Shown here in pieces: positions 10,771-19,503 of a stretch of DNA of 64,000 nt. Both the position numbers and the translations under genes were made by a program. Location: contig NZ_JADKRW010000002.1 of assembly GCF_015350995.1 (NCBI RefSeq), positions 186,001 to 250,000 on the forward strand, written 5' to 3'. Below the pieces are notes generated by a model. The model saw only the letters and a program-made list of their open reading frames with translations, made no database searches and was not told the DNA's origin. This DNA comes from Curtobacterium sp. VKM Ac-1393. Its GTDB lineage: Bacteria; Actinomycetota; Actinomycetes; Actinomycetales; Microbacteriaceae. Positions within the stretch are counted from its first letter, which is position 1. Each line of letters starts with the position of its first letter.

Positions 10771-11133
10771 TCACGACGGGGGCGCTGCCGGATCTGGTGC
10801 AGCTGCTGACCGCAGCGCAGCGAGGATCGCCCGCGCCATCGGCGTCACCCAGAGGACCTGGCCGTGGTCCAGACCGTCGCGGCCCTCGCGGAGGATCTGG
10901 ACGCGGGACGACGAGGCCGACTCGCGCTGGAAGGTCAGGACGATGTTCTCGGCCCGCAGCGCGAACGACGTCCGGCGGGCGATGACGGCGCCGTCGTCTC
11001 GGATCTCCATGGCCGCAGCCCCCGGAACCGCGTCGACTGCTCGTCGGAGCAGGGCCGGTACAGCGTCGAGCGGGACCGGCAGGACCACGGACGGCCCTGC
11101 GGCGGCCTTCGGTGCCCACCACTCCTGCGTCAT
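10771..11133 (-). CDS. Hypothetical protein, 120 aa
   Basis: Small soluble protein starting MTQEWWAPKAAAGPS and ending AAPDPAAPPS. It contains VPALLRRAVDAVPGAAAMEIRDDG and an arginine-rich beta-type stretch AENIVLTFQRES, with no motif I can name. It converges on the lipoprotein gene with a 7-bp gap. An upstream GTG at 11211 would run the protein through the long inverted repeat at 11186-11245, so the internal ATG is preferred. No function can be inferred. Confidence 0.55.
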   Translation of the reverse strand: MTQEWWAPKAAAGPSVVLPVPLDAVPALLRRAVDAVPGAAAMEIRDDGAVIARRTSFALRAENIVLTFQRESASSSRVQILREGRDGLDHGQVLWVTPMARAILAALRSAAAPDPAAPPS

Positions 11134-11185
11134 CCCTGCACAGTACGCCGGGCGGGCGTTCCTGAGGCCGGGGCTCCATCCCAGC

Positions 11186-11245
11186 GCACAACCAAAGTCA
11201 CCCCGAACCACGGCGATCTGCGGTTCGGGGTGACTTTGGTTGTGC
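11186..11245. repeat. Perfect 24-bp inverted repeat, 12-nt loop
   Basis: Arms 11186-11209 (beginning GCACAACCAAAG) and 11222-11245 are exact reverse complements around the loop ACGGCGATCTGC. The element lies 18 bp beyond the stop of the minus-strand fadJ-like gene, so it can serve as that gene's terminator, but the arms are longer than needed and richer in A/T runs than the other terminators here. Confidence 0.75.
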
Positions 11246-11263
11246 GAAGAGGACCCGCGCCGG

Positions 11264-13402
11264 CTACCGGGAAGCGGGCCCCACGATCAGCGGGTCGTGG
11301 AACGTGCCGCCGAAGACCCGCTCGGACGCACCGCTGCGGTCGAGGTACGGACTGATCCCACCGGCCTGGAACGGGTAGCCCGCACCGAGGATCAGACCGA
11401 GGTCGATCTCCTCGACGTGCTGGACGACCTCGTCGTCGAGCATGCGGTGCAGCTCGTCGGCCAGGGCGTCCTCGAAACGCTGCTGCATCGCGGCGGCGTC
11501 GACGGGCGCTGCTTCCTTCTTCGACGGAGCGACGAGCTTGACGGCGGCGGGGTCGTACCCGGTCGCGTTGCCCTTCTTGTCACGCGTCAGGATGTGCCCG
11601 TACTCGGCGATCTTCTTCAGACCGTCACCGGGGTAGAAGCGCTCCGGCCAGGCGGCGTGGTGCGAGTCGAGCACGTGCGCGCCGACCGGCAGACCGACGA
11701 GCTCGAGCAGTTCGAACGGCGACATCGGCAGCCCGAGCGGCGCGGCACCGGCCGCTACGACGTCGAACGAGGTGCCCTGCTCGACGCCGCGCATCGCCTC
11801 GCCGAGGACCCGTGCGAGCACCCGGTTCACGACGAAGCCCGGCTGGTCGGCGGTGATGATCGCCGTCTTCTTGAGGGTCTTCGCGACGGCCAGAGCGGTG
11901 ACGAGGGTCTCGTCGGAGGTGTCGGCGGTGCGGACGACCTCGAGCAGCGGCATCACGGCGACGGGGTTGAAGAAGTGGAACCCGACCAGACGCGACGGGT
12001 CGGACAGCACCGAGCCCATCTCGGACACCGACAACGACGACGTGTTCGTGGCCAGGATCGCGTCCGGCGAGATGACCTGCTCGATCTTCCGCAAGACCTC
12101 CTGCTTGACGCCCATCTCCTCGAAGACGGCCTCGATCACCCAGTCGGCGTCGGCGAAGGCGTCGTAGGACACCGACCCGCTGACGAGGGCGGTGATGCGG
12201 TTGGCGTCGTCGGGGGAGATCCGGCCCTTCTCGAGCAGCTTGCCCACCTCGCCGCGGATGCGCTCCACACCGGCGTCGACGCGGGACTGGTCGACGTCCG
12301 TGATGACGACGGGGACCCCGAGGCGGCGGGCGAACAGCAGTGCGAACTGCGAGGCCATGAGCCCCGCACCCAGGACGCCGACCTTCGTGATCTTCTTCGG
12401 CTCCACGCCCTCCGGCGCGCCGACGGGCTTCTTCGCGCGCTTCTGGACGAGGTCGAACGCGTACATCGACGCGGCGAACTGGTCGCCGGAGAGCAGGTCG
12501 GCAAGGGCGTCGTCCTCGCCGGCGAACCGCTCGTCGAGCGATCCCGACTTCGCTGCGGCCACGAGGTCGAGCGCACGGAACGGCGACTTCGGCACCGTGC
12601 CGATCTTGGAGGCGACCTGCGCACGGGCGACCTTGACGACGGTGCCCCACGCGGCCTTCTCGAGCATGCCGGGTTCGTGGGGTCGCTTGACCGACACGCG
12701 ACCGGCGATGACGCCGTCCGCCCACGCCACGGCCGACGGCAGGAACGTCACCGACGGGATGAGCGCGTCGCCGATGCCGAGCTCGACCGCGGCGGGCCCG
12801 TCCATCAGGCGGTTGTTCTTGAGCGGGTTCTCGACGATGACGCGCAGCGCGCGCTCCGGACCGATCAGGCGGGGGAGCAGCGTCGCGCCGCCCCAGCCGG
12901 GGATGATGCCGAGGAAGACCTCGGGCAGACCGATGCCCTGCGCAGCAGACGAGAACACCCGGTAGGTGCAGTGCAGGGCGATCTCCAGTCCGCCACCGAG
13001 CGCCAGGGTGTTGACGAACGCGAACGACGGGACGCCGAGGTCCGAGAACTTCCGGAGGGTCGCGTGGCCCAACGCAGCGAGGGCGTGCGCGGCGTCGCGG
13101 GACGGTACAGCGGCGGCCTGCGACAGGTCGGCTCCGGCAGCGAAGCAGTACTCCTTGCCCGTGATCGCGACGCCCTGGATCGCGCCGGCGGTGGCCTCGG
13201 TCTTCAGGGTGTCGAGCACCCCGGAGAGTTCGCGCAGGGTGCGCGGCCCGAGGGTGTTCGGGCGCTTGTAGTCCTTGCCGTTGTCGAGCGTGATGAGCGC
13301 CAGGGTGCCGCCGGAGGGCATCGTGACGTGCTTCACGAACGAGTGCGTGACGATCTCGTCCTCGCTCATGGCGGTCAGCTGGTCGGTGTCGACGGTGGTC
13401 AT
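11264..13402 (-). CDS. 3-hydroxyacyl-CoA dehydrogenase / enoyl-CoA hydratase, FadB/FadJ-like
   Basis: 712-residue bifunctional beta-oxidation enzyme. The N-terminal crotonase domain (about residues 20-230) has the oxyanion-hole regions and ALGGGLEIALHCTYRV with GLPEVFLGIIPGWGG. The central Rossmann domain begins at KVGVLGAGLMASQFALLFAR, and the dehydrogenase signature is VGFHFFNPVAVMPLLEVV. C-terminal 3-hydroxyacyl-CoA dehydrogenase domains follow. It should hydrate enoyl-CoA and oxidise 3-hydroxyacyl-CoA with NAD. ATG 13402 is preferred because GAAGGGGG lies 7-8 nt upstream; ATG 13408, two codons earlier, overlaps the thiolase stop as ATGA. With the upstream thiolase it forms a two-gene fatty-acid oxidation operon. 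Confidence 0.93.
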   Translation of the reverse strand: MTTVDTDQLTAMSEDEIVTHSFVKHVTMPSGGTLALITLDNGKDYKRPNTLGPRTLRELSGVLDTLKTEATAGAIQGVAITGKEYCFAAGADLSQAAAVPSRDAAHALAALGHATLRKFSDLGVPSFAFVNTLALGGGLEIALHCTYRVFSSAAQGIGLPEVFLGIIPGWGGATLLPRLIGPERALRVIVENPLKNNRLMDGPAAVELGIGDALIPSVTFLPSAVAWADGVIAGRVSVKRPHEPGMLEKAAWGTVVKVARAQVASKIGTVPKSPFRALDLVAAAKSGSLDERFAGEDDALADLLSGDQFAASMYAFDLVQKRAKKPVGAPEGVEPKKITKVGVLGAGLMASQFALLFARRLGVPVVITDVDQSRVDAGVERIRGEVGKLLEKGRISPDDANRITALVSGSVSYDAFADADWVIEAVFEEMGVKQEVLRKIEQVISPDAILATNTSSLSVSEMGSVLSDPSRLVGFHFFNPVAVMPLLEVVRTADTSDETLVTALAVAKTLKKTAIITADQPGFVVNRVLARVLGEAMRGVEQGTSFDVVAAGAAPLGLPMSPFELLELVGLPVGAHVLDSHHAAWPERFYPGDGLKKIAEYGHILTRDKKGNATGYDPAAVKLVAPSKKEAAPVDAAAMQQRFEDALADELHRMLDDEVVQHVEEIDLGLILGAGYPFQAGGISPYLDRSGASERVFGGTFHDPLIVGPASR

Positions 13403-13404
13403 GC

Positions 13405-14625
13405 TCATGCCCCCTTCCGAGCCGAACGTGCTGCGGACTTGCTGAAGCCGGGGTTCTCCCAGATGACGGTGCCGCCCTGGCCGAGCCCGATGCACATCGT
13501 GGTGATGCCGTACTGGACGTCAGGACGCTCGGCGAACTGAGCCGCGAGCTGGGTCATCAGCCGGACGCCGCTCGAGGCCAGCGGGTGCCCGACGGCTATC
13601 GCGCCGCCCCACGCGTTGACGTTCGGCGAGTCCTGCTCGATGCCGTAGTTGTCGAGGAACGCGAGGACCTGCACCGCGAACGCCTCGTTGATCTCGAACA
13701 GCCCGATGTCGTCGATCGAGAGCCCGGCCTTCGAGAGCGCCTTGTCGGTGGCGGGGACCGGGCCGACGCCCATGACCTCGGGCTCGACACCGGCGAAGGC
13801 GAACGAGACCATCCGCATCTTCGTGGGCAGTCCGTGCTCCTTGGCACCCTCGGCCGAGGCGAGCAGGCTCATGGTCGCGCCGTCGTTCAGCCCCGCGGCG
13901 TTGCCGGCGGTGACCCGTCCGTGGGGGCGGAACGGCGTCTTCAACGCGGCCAGTGCCTCCAGGGTGGTGCCCGGTCGAGGCGGCTCGTCGGTGCTGACGA
14001 CGTCCCAGCCGTCGCCCTTGTTGACCTCGACCGGGATCATGTCGGGCTGGAGCTTGCCGGCGGCCCAGGCAGCTGCGTAGCGCTGCTGGGACTGGACGGC
14101 GTAGGCGTCCGTGCGGTCCTTCGTGATCGCGGGGAAGCGGTCGTGCAAGCGCTCGGCGGTCGACCCCATCACCAGGGCGTCGCTCGACACCATGCGCTCC
14201 GCGATGAACCGGGGGTTCGGATCGGAGTTGAACCCCATCGGGTGGCGCCCCATGTGCTCGACGCCACCGGCGATCGCGATGTCTGCGGCACCGAAGGCGA
14301 TGGCCCCCGCGAGGGTCGTGACGCTCGTCATGGCACCGGCGCACATCCGGTCGATCGCGTACCCGGGGACCGACTTCGGCAGGCCGGCCAGCATGCCGAC
14401 GGTCCGCCCGAGGGTCAGGCCCTGGTCGCCCTGCTGCGTGGTCGCCGCGACGGCGACGTCGTCGACCGCTGCTCCGTCGAGCGAGGCGTTCCGGTCGAGC
14501 AGCCCGCGCATCGCGTGCACCGCGAGGTCGTCGGACCGGGTCTTCCAGAACACCCCCTTCTCGCCGGCTCGTCCGAACGGTGTCCGTACGCCGTCCACGA
14601 ACACGACGTCTGATGCCTTTGGCAA
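13405..14625 (-). CDS. Acetyl-CoA C-acyltransferase (thiolase), FadA-like
   Basis: 406-residue thiolase that cleaves 3-ketoacyl-CoA with CoA. The active-site Cys lies in DRMCAGAMTSV (about residue 92). The C-terminal His is in AIAVGHPLASSGVR and the second catalytic Cys in MCIGLGQGGTVIWE. The start is TTG 14625, with GGGAGG at the correct distance and the typical opening PKASDVVFVDGVRTPFGR. It is translated first in the operon, and its stop overlaps the start region of the FadJ-like gene, so the two probably act as one beta-oxidation complex. Confidence 0.94.
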   Translation of the reverse strand: MPKASDVVFVDGVRTPFGRAGEKGVFWKTRSDDLAVHAMRGLLDRNASLDGAAVDDVAVAATTQQGDQGLTLGRTVGMLAGLPKSVPGYAIDRMCAGAMTSVTTLAGAIAFGAADIAIAGGVEHMGRHPMGFNSDPNPRFIAERMVSSDALVMGSTAERLHDRFPAITKDRTDAYAVQSQQRYAAAWAAGKLQPDMIPVEVNKGDGWDVVSTDEPPRPGTTLEALAALKTPFRPHGRVTAGNAAGLNDGATMSLLASAEGAKEHGLPTKMRMVSFAFAGVEPEVMGVGPVPATDKALSKAGLSIDDIGLFEINEAFAVQVLAFLDNYGIEQDSPNVNAWGGAIAVGHPLASSGVRLMTQLAAQFAERPDVQYGITTMCIGLGQGGTVIWENPGFSKSAARSARKGA

Positions 14626-14752
14626 TCCGGGCCTCCCAGATCCTCTTCGATCGGGCCGGAACGCTGGTCGCTCCGGCCGGCCGGGCCTCGCCCGGCGACG
14701 CTCCCGACGCTATGCCCCCAGCCTGGGCGGCCGCATGCCGGTTGGGCGGTTC

Positions 14753-16009
14753 CTACGACTCGACGTCATCCGTCGCGGCGGGCTGCTGTGCAGCAGCGAC
14801 AAAGGCCGAGGCGATGATCGAGGCGAGTTCCTCCACCTGCCACGGGCGTGCCTCGTGTCCGGCCAGGGCAGCGCCGACCAGCTCGGTCGACGGCGGCGAC
14901 GGCGGTGCCCACGAGACGACGCGCAGGGTCTCGGGCGTGAGCAGGTTCTCGAGCGGGATGTCGAGCTCCTCGGAACGCTTCGTCACGGCGGCGCGTGCGG
15001 CCTTGTACCGACGGTCGGCCGCGGGGTTGCGGTCGGCCCAGGCCCGAGGCGGGGGCAGCGTGGGCTCGCCGGCTCCACGGAGCTTCGGCAGGTCCTCGGT
15101 CGTCCGTCCTTCCTCGACCGCGGCCCACCAGCGGTCGAGTTCGGAGCGACTGGCCCGGCCGGTGAACGCCTTCAGCCCGCCGAGCTCGGCGCGCGTCGCG
15201 GGTGCGGCGGCCGCAGCGGCGACGATGGCTGCGTCGGGGATCGTGCGCCCCGGGGCGATGTCGGCAGCACGGGCGTACTCGTCACGGGCGACCCAGAGCG
15301 ACCGGGCGATCGCCAGGGCGCGGGCGCCGCGGAGCGCGTGCATGCCGGAGAGCCGGCGCCACGGTTCGGCCCGGACGGGCTTCGGGGCACGGTGGAGCAC
15401 CGCGTCGAACTCCTCTTCCGCGATGCGGGACTTGCCGGCCTCGTCGAGCTTCTCGGACAGGGCATCGCGCAGGTCCGGCAGGAGTTCGACGTCGAGCGAC
15501 GCGTACACCAGCCACGACTGCGGCAGCGGTCGGGTCGACCAGTCGGCTGCCGAGTGCGCCTTCGCCAGGGTGATCCCGAGCAGCTGCTCGACGACCGCCC
15601 CGAGCCCGACGCGGGGGAACCCGGCGATGCGTGCGCCGAGCTCGGTGTCGAAGATCCGGGTCGGGACGAGGCCCACCTCGTGCAGGCAGGGAAGATCCTG
15701 CGAGGCGGCGTGGAACAGCCACTCCTCGTCGACGATGGCGGCCTGCAGTTCCGAGAAGTCGCCGATCGGGATCGGGTCGAACAGGAACGCGCCGGCACCG
15801 CGACGGAACACCTGGATCAGGTAGGCACGCTGCGAGTAGCGGTAGCCGCTGGCGCGCTCGGCGTCGACGGCGACGGGCCCGTGCCCCGCGGCGATCGCGG
15901 CGACCGCTTCGAGGTAGTCGTCGCGCGAGTCGATGACCTTGACGGCCTCGTGCGAGTCCTCGAACGCGGGATCCGGTGCACCGGGGGTCGAACTGGCGGA
16001 GTCGTTCAC
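14753..16009 (-). CDS. Ribonuclease D-like 3'-5' exonuclease with HRDC domain
   Basis: 418-residue protein with a DEDD-type exonuclease domain: GPVAVDAERASGYRYSQRAY carries the first Asp/Glu pair, LFHAASQDLPCL the second acidic residue, and WLVYASLDVELL the last. An HRDC helical domain follows (about residues 210-290), then a C-terminal helical extension common in actinobacterial homologues. It should trim RNA 3' ends. The start GTG 16009 overlaps the DUF3000 stop as GTGA, so the genes are translationally coupled. DUF3000 next to RNase D is a conserved actinobacterial pairing. Confidence 0.9.
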   Translation of the reverse strand: MNDSASSTPGAPDPAFEDSHEAVKVIDSRDDYLEAVAAIAAGHGPVAVDAERASGYRYSQRAYLIQVFRRGAGAFLFDPIPIGDFSELQAAIVDEEWLFHAASQDLPCLHEVGLVPTRIFDTELGARIAGFPRVGLGAVVEQLLGITLAKAHSAADWSTRPLPQSWLVYASLDVELLPDLRDALSEKLDEAGKSRIAEEEFDAVLHRAPKPVRAEPWRRLSGMHALRGARALAIARSLWVARDEYARAADIAPGRTIPDAAIVAAAAAAPATRAELGGLKAFTGRASRSELDRWWAAVEEGRTTEDLPKLRGAGEPTLPPPRAWADRNPAADRRYKAARAAVTKRSEELDIPLENLLTPETLRVVSWAPPSPPSTELVGAALAGHEARPWQVEELASIIASAFVAAAQQPAATDDVES

Positions 16010-16587
16010 TTGGCGAGCCTCCTCGGGGCCAGCAGGGTCACGCCGTCCGAGGCAGGAGGCAGACCGGCGAGCATGGCGACGATGTCCTGCCATGCCGTGA
16101 CGTGTGCGGTGAGGTCGTCACCGCGGGGCGTCCAGGACGCGCGGAGTTCCAGCTGGGCGCCGTCACCCTGGGCGGCGAGGTCGCCGTACCCGCGGGAGAT
16201 GATCTTGGTGGCCGTGCCCGAGGCGTGGTCGTACTCGGCCCCGTGCGTCGCGAGCGCATCGACGAGCCAGCTCCACGTGACGTCGGCGACGAACTCGTCG
16301 ACGCCGATCTCCGGTTCGAGCGGCGCCTGGGCGAACGAGACGACCCGGAAGGCACCGCCCCAGCCCTCGGGTTCTTCGGGGTCGTACAGGGCGATGAACC
16401 GTCCGGTGCCGAGGTCGGACTCGACGCCGTGCGCGGTGCCGGACACGTCCGCCGCGAGGGCGATCGAGAACGGTGCGATCCGCGTGGGCGAAGGGATCTC
16501 GGTGACGGTGGTCTCGGAGCGGCTGCTGCCGGAGGACACGAACGCGCGGAGCCGCGCGAAGGCGTCGGGCTCTCGGGTTTCGGACAC
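16006..16587 (-). CDS. DUF3000 domain protein
   Basis: 193-residue soluble protein of the actinobacterial DUF3000 family. Conserved parts include RIAPFSIALAAD, GRFIALYDPEEPEGWGG and VDEFVADVTWSWLVDAL, followed by a C-terminal region with TAWQDIVAMLAGLPP. No enzymatic motif is evident and no function is established. It is the promoter-proximal gene of a two-gene operon with RNase D. The GTG start at 16587 follows TAGTCT by exactly 6 bp, which suggests a leaderless mRNA. Confidence 0.88.
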   Translation of the reverse strand: MSETREPDAFARLRAFVSSGSSRSETTVTEIPSPTRIAPFSIALAADVSGTAHGVESDLGTGRFIALYDPEEPEGWGGAFRVVSFAQAPLEPEIGVDEFVADVTWSWLVDALATHGAEYDHASGTATKIISRGYGDLAAQGDGAQLELRASWTPRGDDLTAHVTAWQDIVAMLAGLPPASDGVTLLAPRRLAK

Positions 16588-16593
16588 ACATGC

Positions 16594-16603
16594 AGACTAG
16601 GCT
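16594..16603. promoter_or_regulatory. Overlapping divergent minus-10 boxes
   Basis: TAGTCT on the minus strand (16599-16594) is 6 bp before the DUF3000 GTG. TAGGCT on the plus strand (16598-16603) is 7 bp before the hydrolase ATG. The two hexamers overlap by 2 bp and neither gene has a ribosome binding site in the 23-bp gap, so both mRNAs may be leaderless and their promoters mutually exclusive. Confidence 0.5.
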
Positions 16604-16610
16604 CCGGGCC

Positions 16611-17834
16611 ATGTCCCGATCCGCGCGACCCGCCGAGGACGCCGTCCAGGAGACCGCACGATCGGCCGGGTTCATCGCACTCGGCGCCGGTCTGGCCGCC
16701 GCAGCGGTGGGGACGGCCGTCATCGGTGGCTTCGTCGCCGCCGTCGCCCGGGCCGTCGTCACCCCGGACCGCAAACGCTCCGAACGCGTCCCGATCCACG
16801 CCGTCGACCCGGTCCGGATGACGGTCACCATCGAGCGCACCGCCGACACCGAGCTGCAGGGCCGCTACTCGCTCTGGTTCGGCGCCGGCACCGGCCACAT
16901 GCGCATCGGCGAGGTCCTCGGCACCACCGACACCACGGTCACGCGCCGCATCATCGCGATCGACGCCGGCGACCCGACCGCCGCCCGCCGCGGTCGCTGG
17001 GGCGGCTGGTTCTACCTGACCCCCGGCGAGCTCGACGTGCCCGTCGAGGACATCGACATCCCGACACCGAACGGCCCCGCACCGGCCTGGGTCGTCCGCG
17101 CCGACGACCCGGCTGCCCCCTGGGCCGTCCTGGTGCACGGTCGCGGCGTCACCCGCGCTGAGACCATCCGCGCCGTCCCGGTGTTCCGCGCCGCCGGCTA
17201 CTCGGTCGTCCTCGCGTCGTGGCGCAACGACGGCGTCGCCCCGCCGAGCGTCGACGGCCGGTACGGCCTCGGCAGCACCGAGTGGGAGGACATCGACTCC
17301 GTCCTCCGCTGGCTCAGTGCCCAGAATGCGCAGAGCGTCGTGCTGATGGGCTGGTCGATGGGCGGCGCCGTCGTGCTGCAGACCCTGCTGCGATCACGCT
17401 TTGCCGGACTCGTCGACGGAGTGGTGCTCGAGTCGCCCGTGGTCGACTGGCACGCGGTGCTCAAGTCGCAGAGCCAGTTGATGGGGCTGCCGCGCCCGGT
17501 CCGCAAGGTCGCACAGCGCCTGCTCCGCACGCCGGTGCTCTACCGGCTGGCTGGGCTGCAGCGGCCCGTCGACCTGCGCGAGCTCGACATGGTCACCCGG
17601 TCCGCCGAACTCACGGTGCCGATCCTGCTCCTGCACAGCGACGACGACGGATTCGTGCCGTCGTCCGCGTCGCACGACCTGGCACGCGCCCGACCCGACC
17701 TGGTCCGGCTCGAGGTGCAGACCACGGCCCGGCACACCAAGCTGTGGAACCACGACGCCGACTGGTTCGACGCCCGGATCCTTGCGTGGCTCACCGAGGT
17801 GGTCCAGCGGCGCGGGGCGGCCAGCGCGCGGTAG
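16611..17834 (+). CDS. Alpha/beta hydrolase with N-terminal membrane segment
   Basis: 407-residue protein. A hydrophobic segment near residues 19-45 (GFIALGAGLAAAAVGTAV) probably anchors it to the membrane. The catalytic domain has a G-x-S-x-G nucleophile elbow in LMGWSMGGAVVLQ, an HGRG oxyanion motif in AVLVHGRGVTR, an acidic residue in LLLHSDDDGFVP and a late His in TARHTKLWNHD. This is a serine hydrolase (esterase/peptidase-like); the substrate is unknown. ATG 16611 is supported by the adjacent minus-10 box. It is followed by a strong GGGAGGC terminator and is probably monocistronic. Confidence 0.85.
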   Translation: MSRSARPAEDAVQETARSAGFIALGAGLAAAAVGTAVIGGFVAAVARAVVTPDRKRSERVPIHAVDPVRMTVTIERTADTELQGRYSLWFGAGTGHMRIGEVLGTTDTTVTRRIIAIDAGDPTAARRGRWGGWFYLTPGELDVPVEDIDIPTPNGPAPAWVVRADDPAAPWAVLVHGRGVTRAETIRAVPVFRAAGYSVVLASWRNDGVAPPSVDGRYGLGSTEWEDIDSVLRWLSAQNAQSVVLMGWSMGGAVVLQTLLRSRFAGLVDGVVLESPVVDWHAVLKSQSQLMGLPRPVRKVAQRLLRTPVLYRLAGLQRPVDLRELDMVTRSAELTVPILLLHSDDDGFVPSSASHDLARARPDLVRLEVQTTARHTKLWNHDADWFDARILAWLTEVVQRRGAASAR

Positions 17835-17848
17835 ACGCGACCGAAGGG

Positions 17849-17892
17849 CGGACGGGAGGCGCGGTGTCAGCTGGCACCGCGCCTCCCGTCCG
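17849..17892 (+). terminator. Terminator hairpin after the alpha/beta hydrolase
   Basis: 18-bp perfect stem (left arm CGGACGGGAGGCGCGGTG) with an 8-nt loop TCAGCTGG, 15 bp after the hydrolase stop. The stem and loop closely resemble the acnA terminator at 7870-7905. Confidence 0.8.
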
Positions 17893-17921
17893 TCGGTGGT
17901 GCCGTCTGCGACACTCGACCC

Positions 17922-18263
17922 ATGTGGCCGTTCCGCAAGCGCCCCGAGCCGGTGCCCTCGACGCCGACGAATCCCGTGTTGCAGCAGATCGTGCTGCGGG
18001 GCGGGGACTTGTCCCAGCCGCGTGACTGGGTGCACTTCGTGTACTTCCCGGACGAAGGGTCCGCCAAGGCAGCCTCCGAGCGGATCGCCGCCGCCGGGTG
18101 GAACGTCGCAGTCAAGCCGTCCGCTGCGGAGTGGTACGTCGCCGCTGATCAGCAGAACGTGCTCGTCGACGACGCCCGACTGGGCGAGGCGGTGCAGTTC
18201 TTCACGAGCATCGCCGCCGAGACGCCCGGTGCACAGTGGGACGGCTACGAAGCGAGCATCTAG
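17922..18263 (+). CDS. RraB-family (ribonuclease E inhibitor) domain protein
   Basis: 113-residue protein starting MWPFRKRPEPVP. The fold-defining region contains DWVHFVYFPDEGSAKAASE, AAGWNVAVKPS and WYVAADQQNVL, which fits the RraB-like alpha/beta domain found in small bacterial proteins related to the RNase E regulator RraB. Whether it regulates RNase E here is not shown. It overlaps the end of the convergent hypothetical gene by 4 bp at 18260-18263. Confidence 0.75.
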   Translation: MWPFRKRPEPVPSTPTNPVLQQIVLRGGDLSQPRDWVHFVYFPDEGSAKAASERIAAAGWNVAVKPSAAEWYVAADQQNVLVDDARLGEAVQFFTSIAAETPGAQWDGYEASI

Positions 18264-18781
18264 GGCGTCTGCTGCTGGCGCGCCCCGAACTCCTCGAGAC
18301 GAGTCGCCGTTCGGCCGGGCTGGGCTGGGCCGTGCGTCCGGTCGAAGGCATCGCTCATCGTCGTGAGCGGCGGTCGGACCGTGACGGTCCACTCCCCGCT
18401 GTCAAACGCGTCGATCCGGACGACCAGGTTCGACTCGTCGGTGAGGTCCGAGCCGGGGAGGTAGCCGAGGAACTCGCCGTCGATGAGCTGCCAGATGCTG
18501 TCAGCGATCTCCGTCGCCTCGGCCTGGCTGAGGATGAGCCCTGGTTCCTCCGCCGCGTTGACGCGGCGTTCGAGTGGGAGCGCCTCGACCAGCTGGTCGG
18601 GGGACGTGACGGCGTACAGGGTCGTGAGGACCCAGACGAGCTCTGGTGAATGGAGCTCTGGTGTTTCGAGCTCTGGTGTTTCGAGCTCTGAGAAGAACTG
18701 CACCAGGTCGGGCAGCACGATGTGATCAGCGGGGATCGTGTACGTGACCATCTCGAAATCGCTCGGCACTGTCGTGGTCAT
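18260..18781 (-). CDS. Hypothetical protein at the distal end of the toxin-immunity island
   Basis: 173-residue acidic protein of unknown function. It has a short internal repeat, ELETPELETPELHSPEL (about residues 32-48), and a C-terminal beta-rich part with NLVVRIDAFDSGEWTVTVRP. Its start overlaps the stop of the next gene upstream (ATGA at 18778-18781), so it is the last gene of the leftward island operon. Small size, acidity and position are typical of immunity proteins, but I see no nameable domain. Confidence 0.55.
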   Translation of the reverse strand: MTTTVPSDFEMVTYTIPADHIVLPDLVQFFSELETPELETPELHSPELVWVLTTLYAVTSPDQLVEALPLERRVNAAEEPGLILSQAEATEIADSIWQLIDGEFLGYLPGSDLTDESNLVVRIDAFDSGEWTVTVRPPLTTMSDAFDRTHGPAQPGRTATRLEEFGARQQQTP

Positions 18782-19503
18782 CCGTTCTCCTTGGTCGTTC
18801 CTGTCTGGGGCGAGAGCCCGCCCACGCTCATGGCAGCGAGGACGTCGGTCCTGCCGGGCGTGAACGCCGTGATCGCGACCGCGGCGTCAGCCTGCACGGT
18901 GCAGAAACCCGGCTGCTCGTCGCCGAGCGGCACAAGCGCACCTGCGAACCCGTCGAGTCCGCGGACGTCGAAGCCCTTCTCCGCGGCCATCGTGTACTTC
19001 GTCAGGAAGGTCCGTGCCGTCGACAGCGCGCCCTGCTCGAAGATGCGCAGCCGTTCCTCGGCCGGACACTGCGATGCGACCGCGAGCGCCAGTTCGGCCC
19101 CCGGGGCGTCTGATGCGCGGAGGCGCGAGCACAGCTCCTGGACGGTGATGTGGACAAGTCCGACGGATCGGTCGATCGCCGTGGCCGCCACGAGCGTTCG
19201 GTCCGTCGCGCGCAACACGACCGTCACGAGTTCGTGGCCGTGCTCGACCTGACAGATCAGGACGAGCTCGTCGTCGAGGGCTTCGAGTGGGTCGATGAAC
19301 GGCACGAGGTTCGGCGACTGCTGCGAGTAGGTCCGCCGGATGACCGCTGCGAACGAGCGTGCGGACAAGTCGGAGACGAGCACATCAGTGTCCGGACCGA
19401 CAGTGGAAAGGATCTCGACGACACGGTCCGGCAGCTCCAGGGTTGTTTCGTTGGTGACCGCTCGGAGGTGCGTGACCGAGATGTCCTGGGGCGCGCCCGT
19501 CAC
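18778..19503 (-). CDS. Island protein A2, paralogue of the gene next to the RHS toxin
   Basis: 241-residue protein from GTG 19503, whose GTGA overlaps the upstream stop. It is clearly related along its length to the product of 21694-22392. The best-conserved stretches are ARTFLTKYTMAAEKGFDV versus ASTFERKYSAAVQSGVDV, and RTDVLAAMSVGGL versus RSEVLAVLSVRGL. I do not recognise the family. Duplication of a gene adjacent to a polymorphic toxin suggests an immunity or immunity-associated role; this is inference from context. Confidence 0.6.
   Translation of the reverse strand: MTGAPQDISVTHLRAVTNETTLELPDRVVEILSTVGPDTDVLVSDLSARSFAAVIRRTYSQQSPNLVPFIDPLEALDDELVLICQVEHGHELVTVVLRATDRTLVAATAIDRSVGLVHITVQELCSRLRASDAPGAELALAVASQCPAEERLRIFEQGALSTARTFLTKYTMAAEKGFDVRGLDGFAGALVPLGDEQPGFCTVQADAAVAITAFTPGRTDVLAAMSVGGLSPQTGTTKENG

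Noticed and set aside
11240-13540. 766-codon plus-strand frame opposite the fadJ-like gene
   Set aside because: Antisense to a gene with clear crotonase and dehydrogenase motifs; no start signal or known motif.
14111-16600. 829-codon plus-strand frame opposite thiolase and RNase D
   Set aside because: It spans two well-supported genes on the other strand and has only low-complexity composition.
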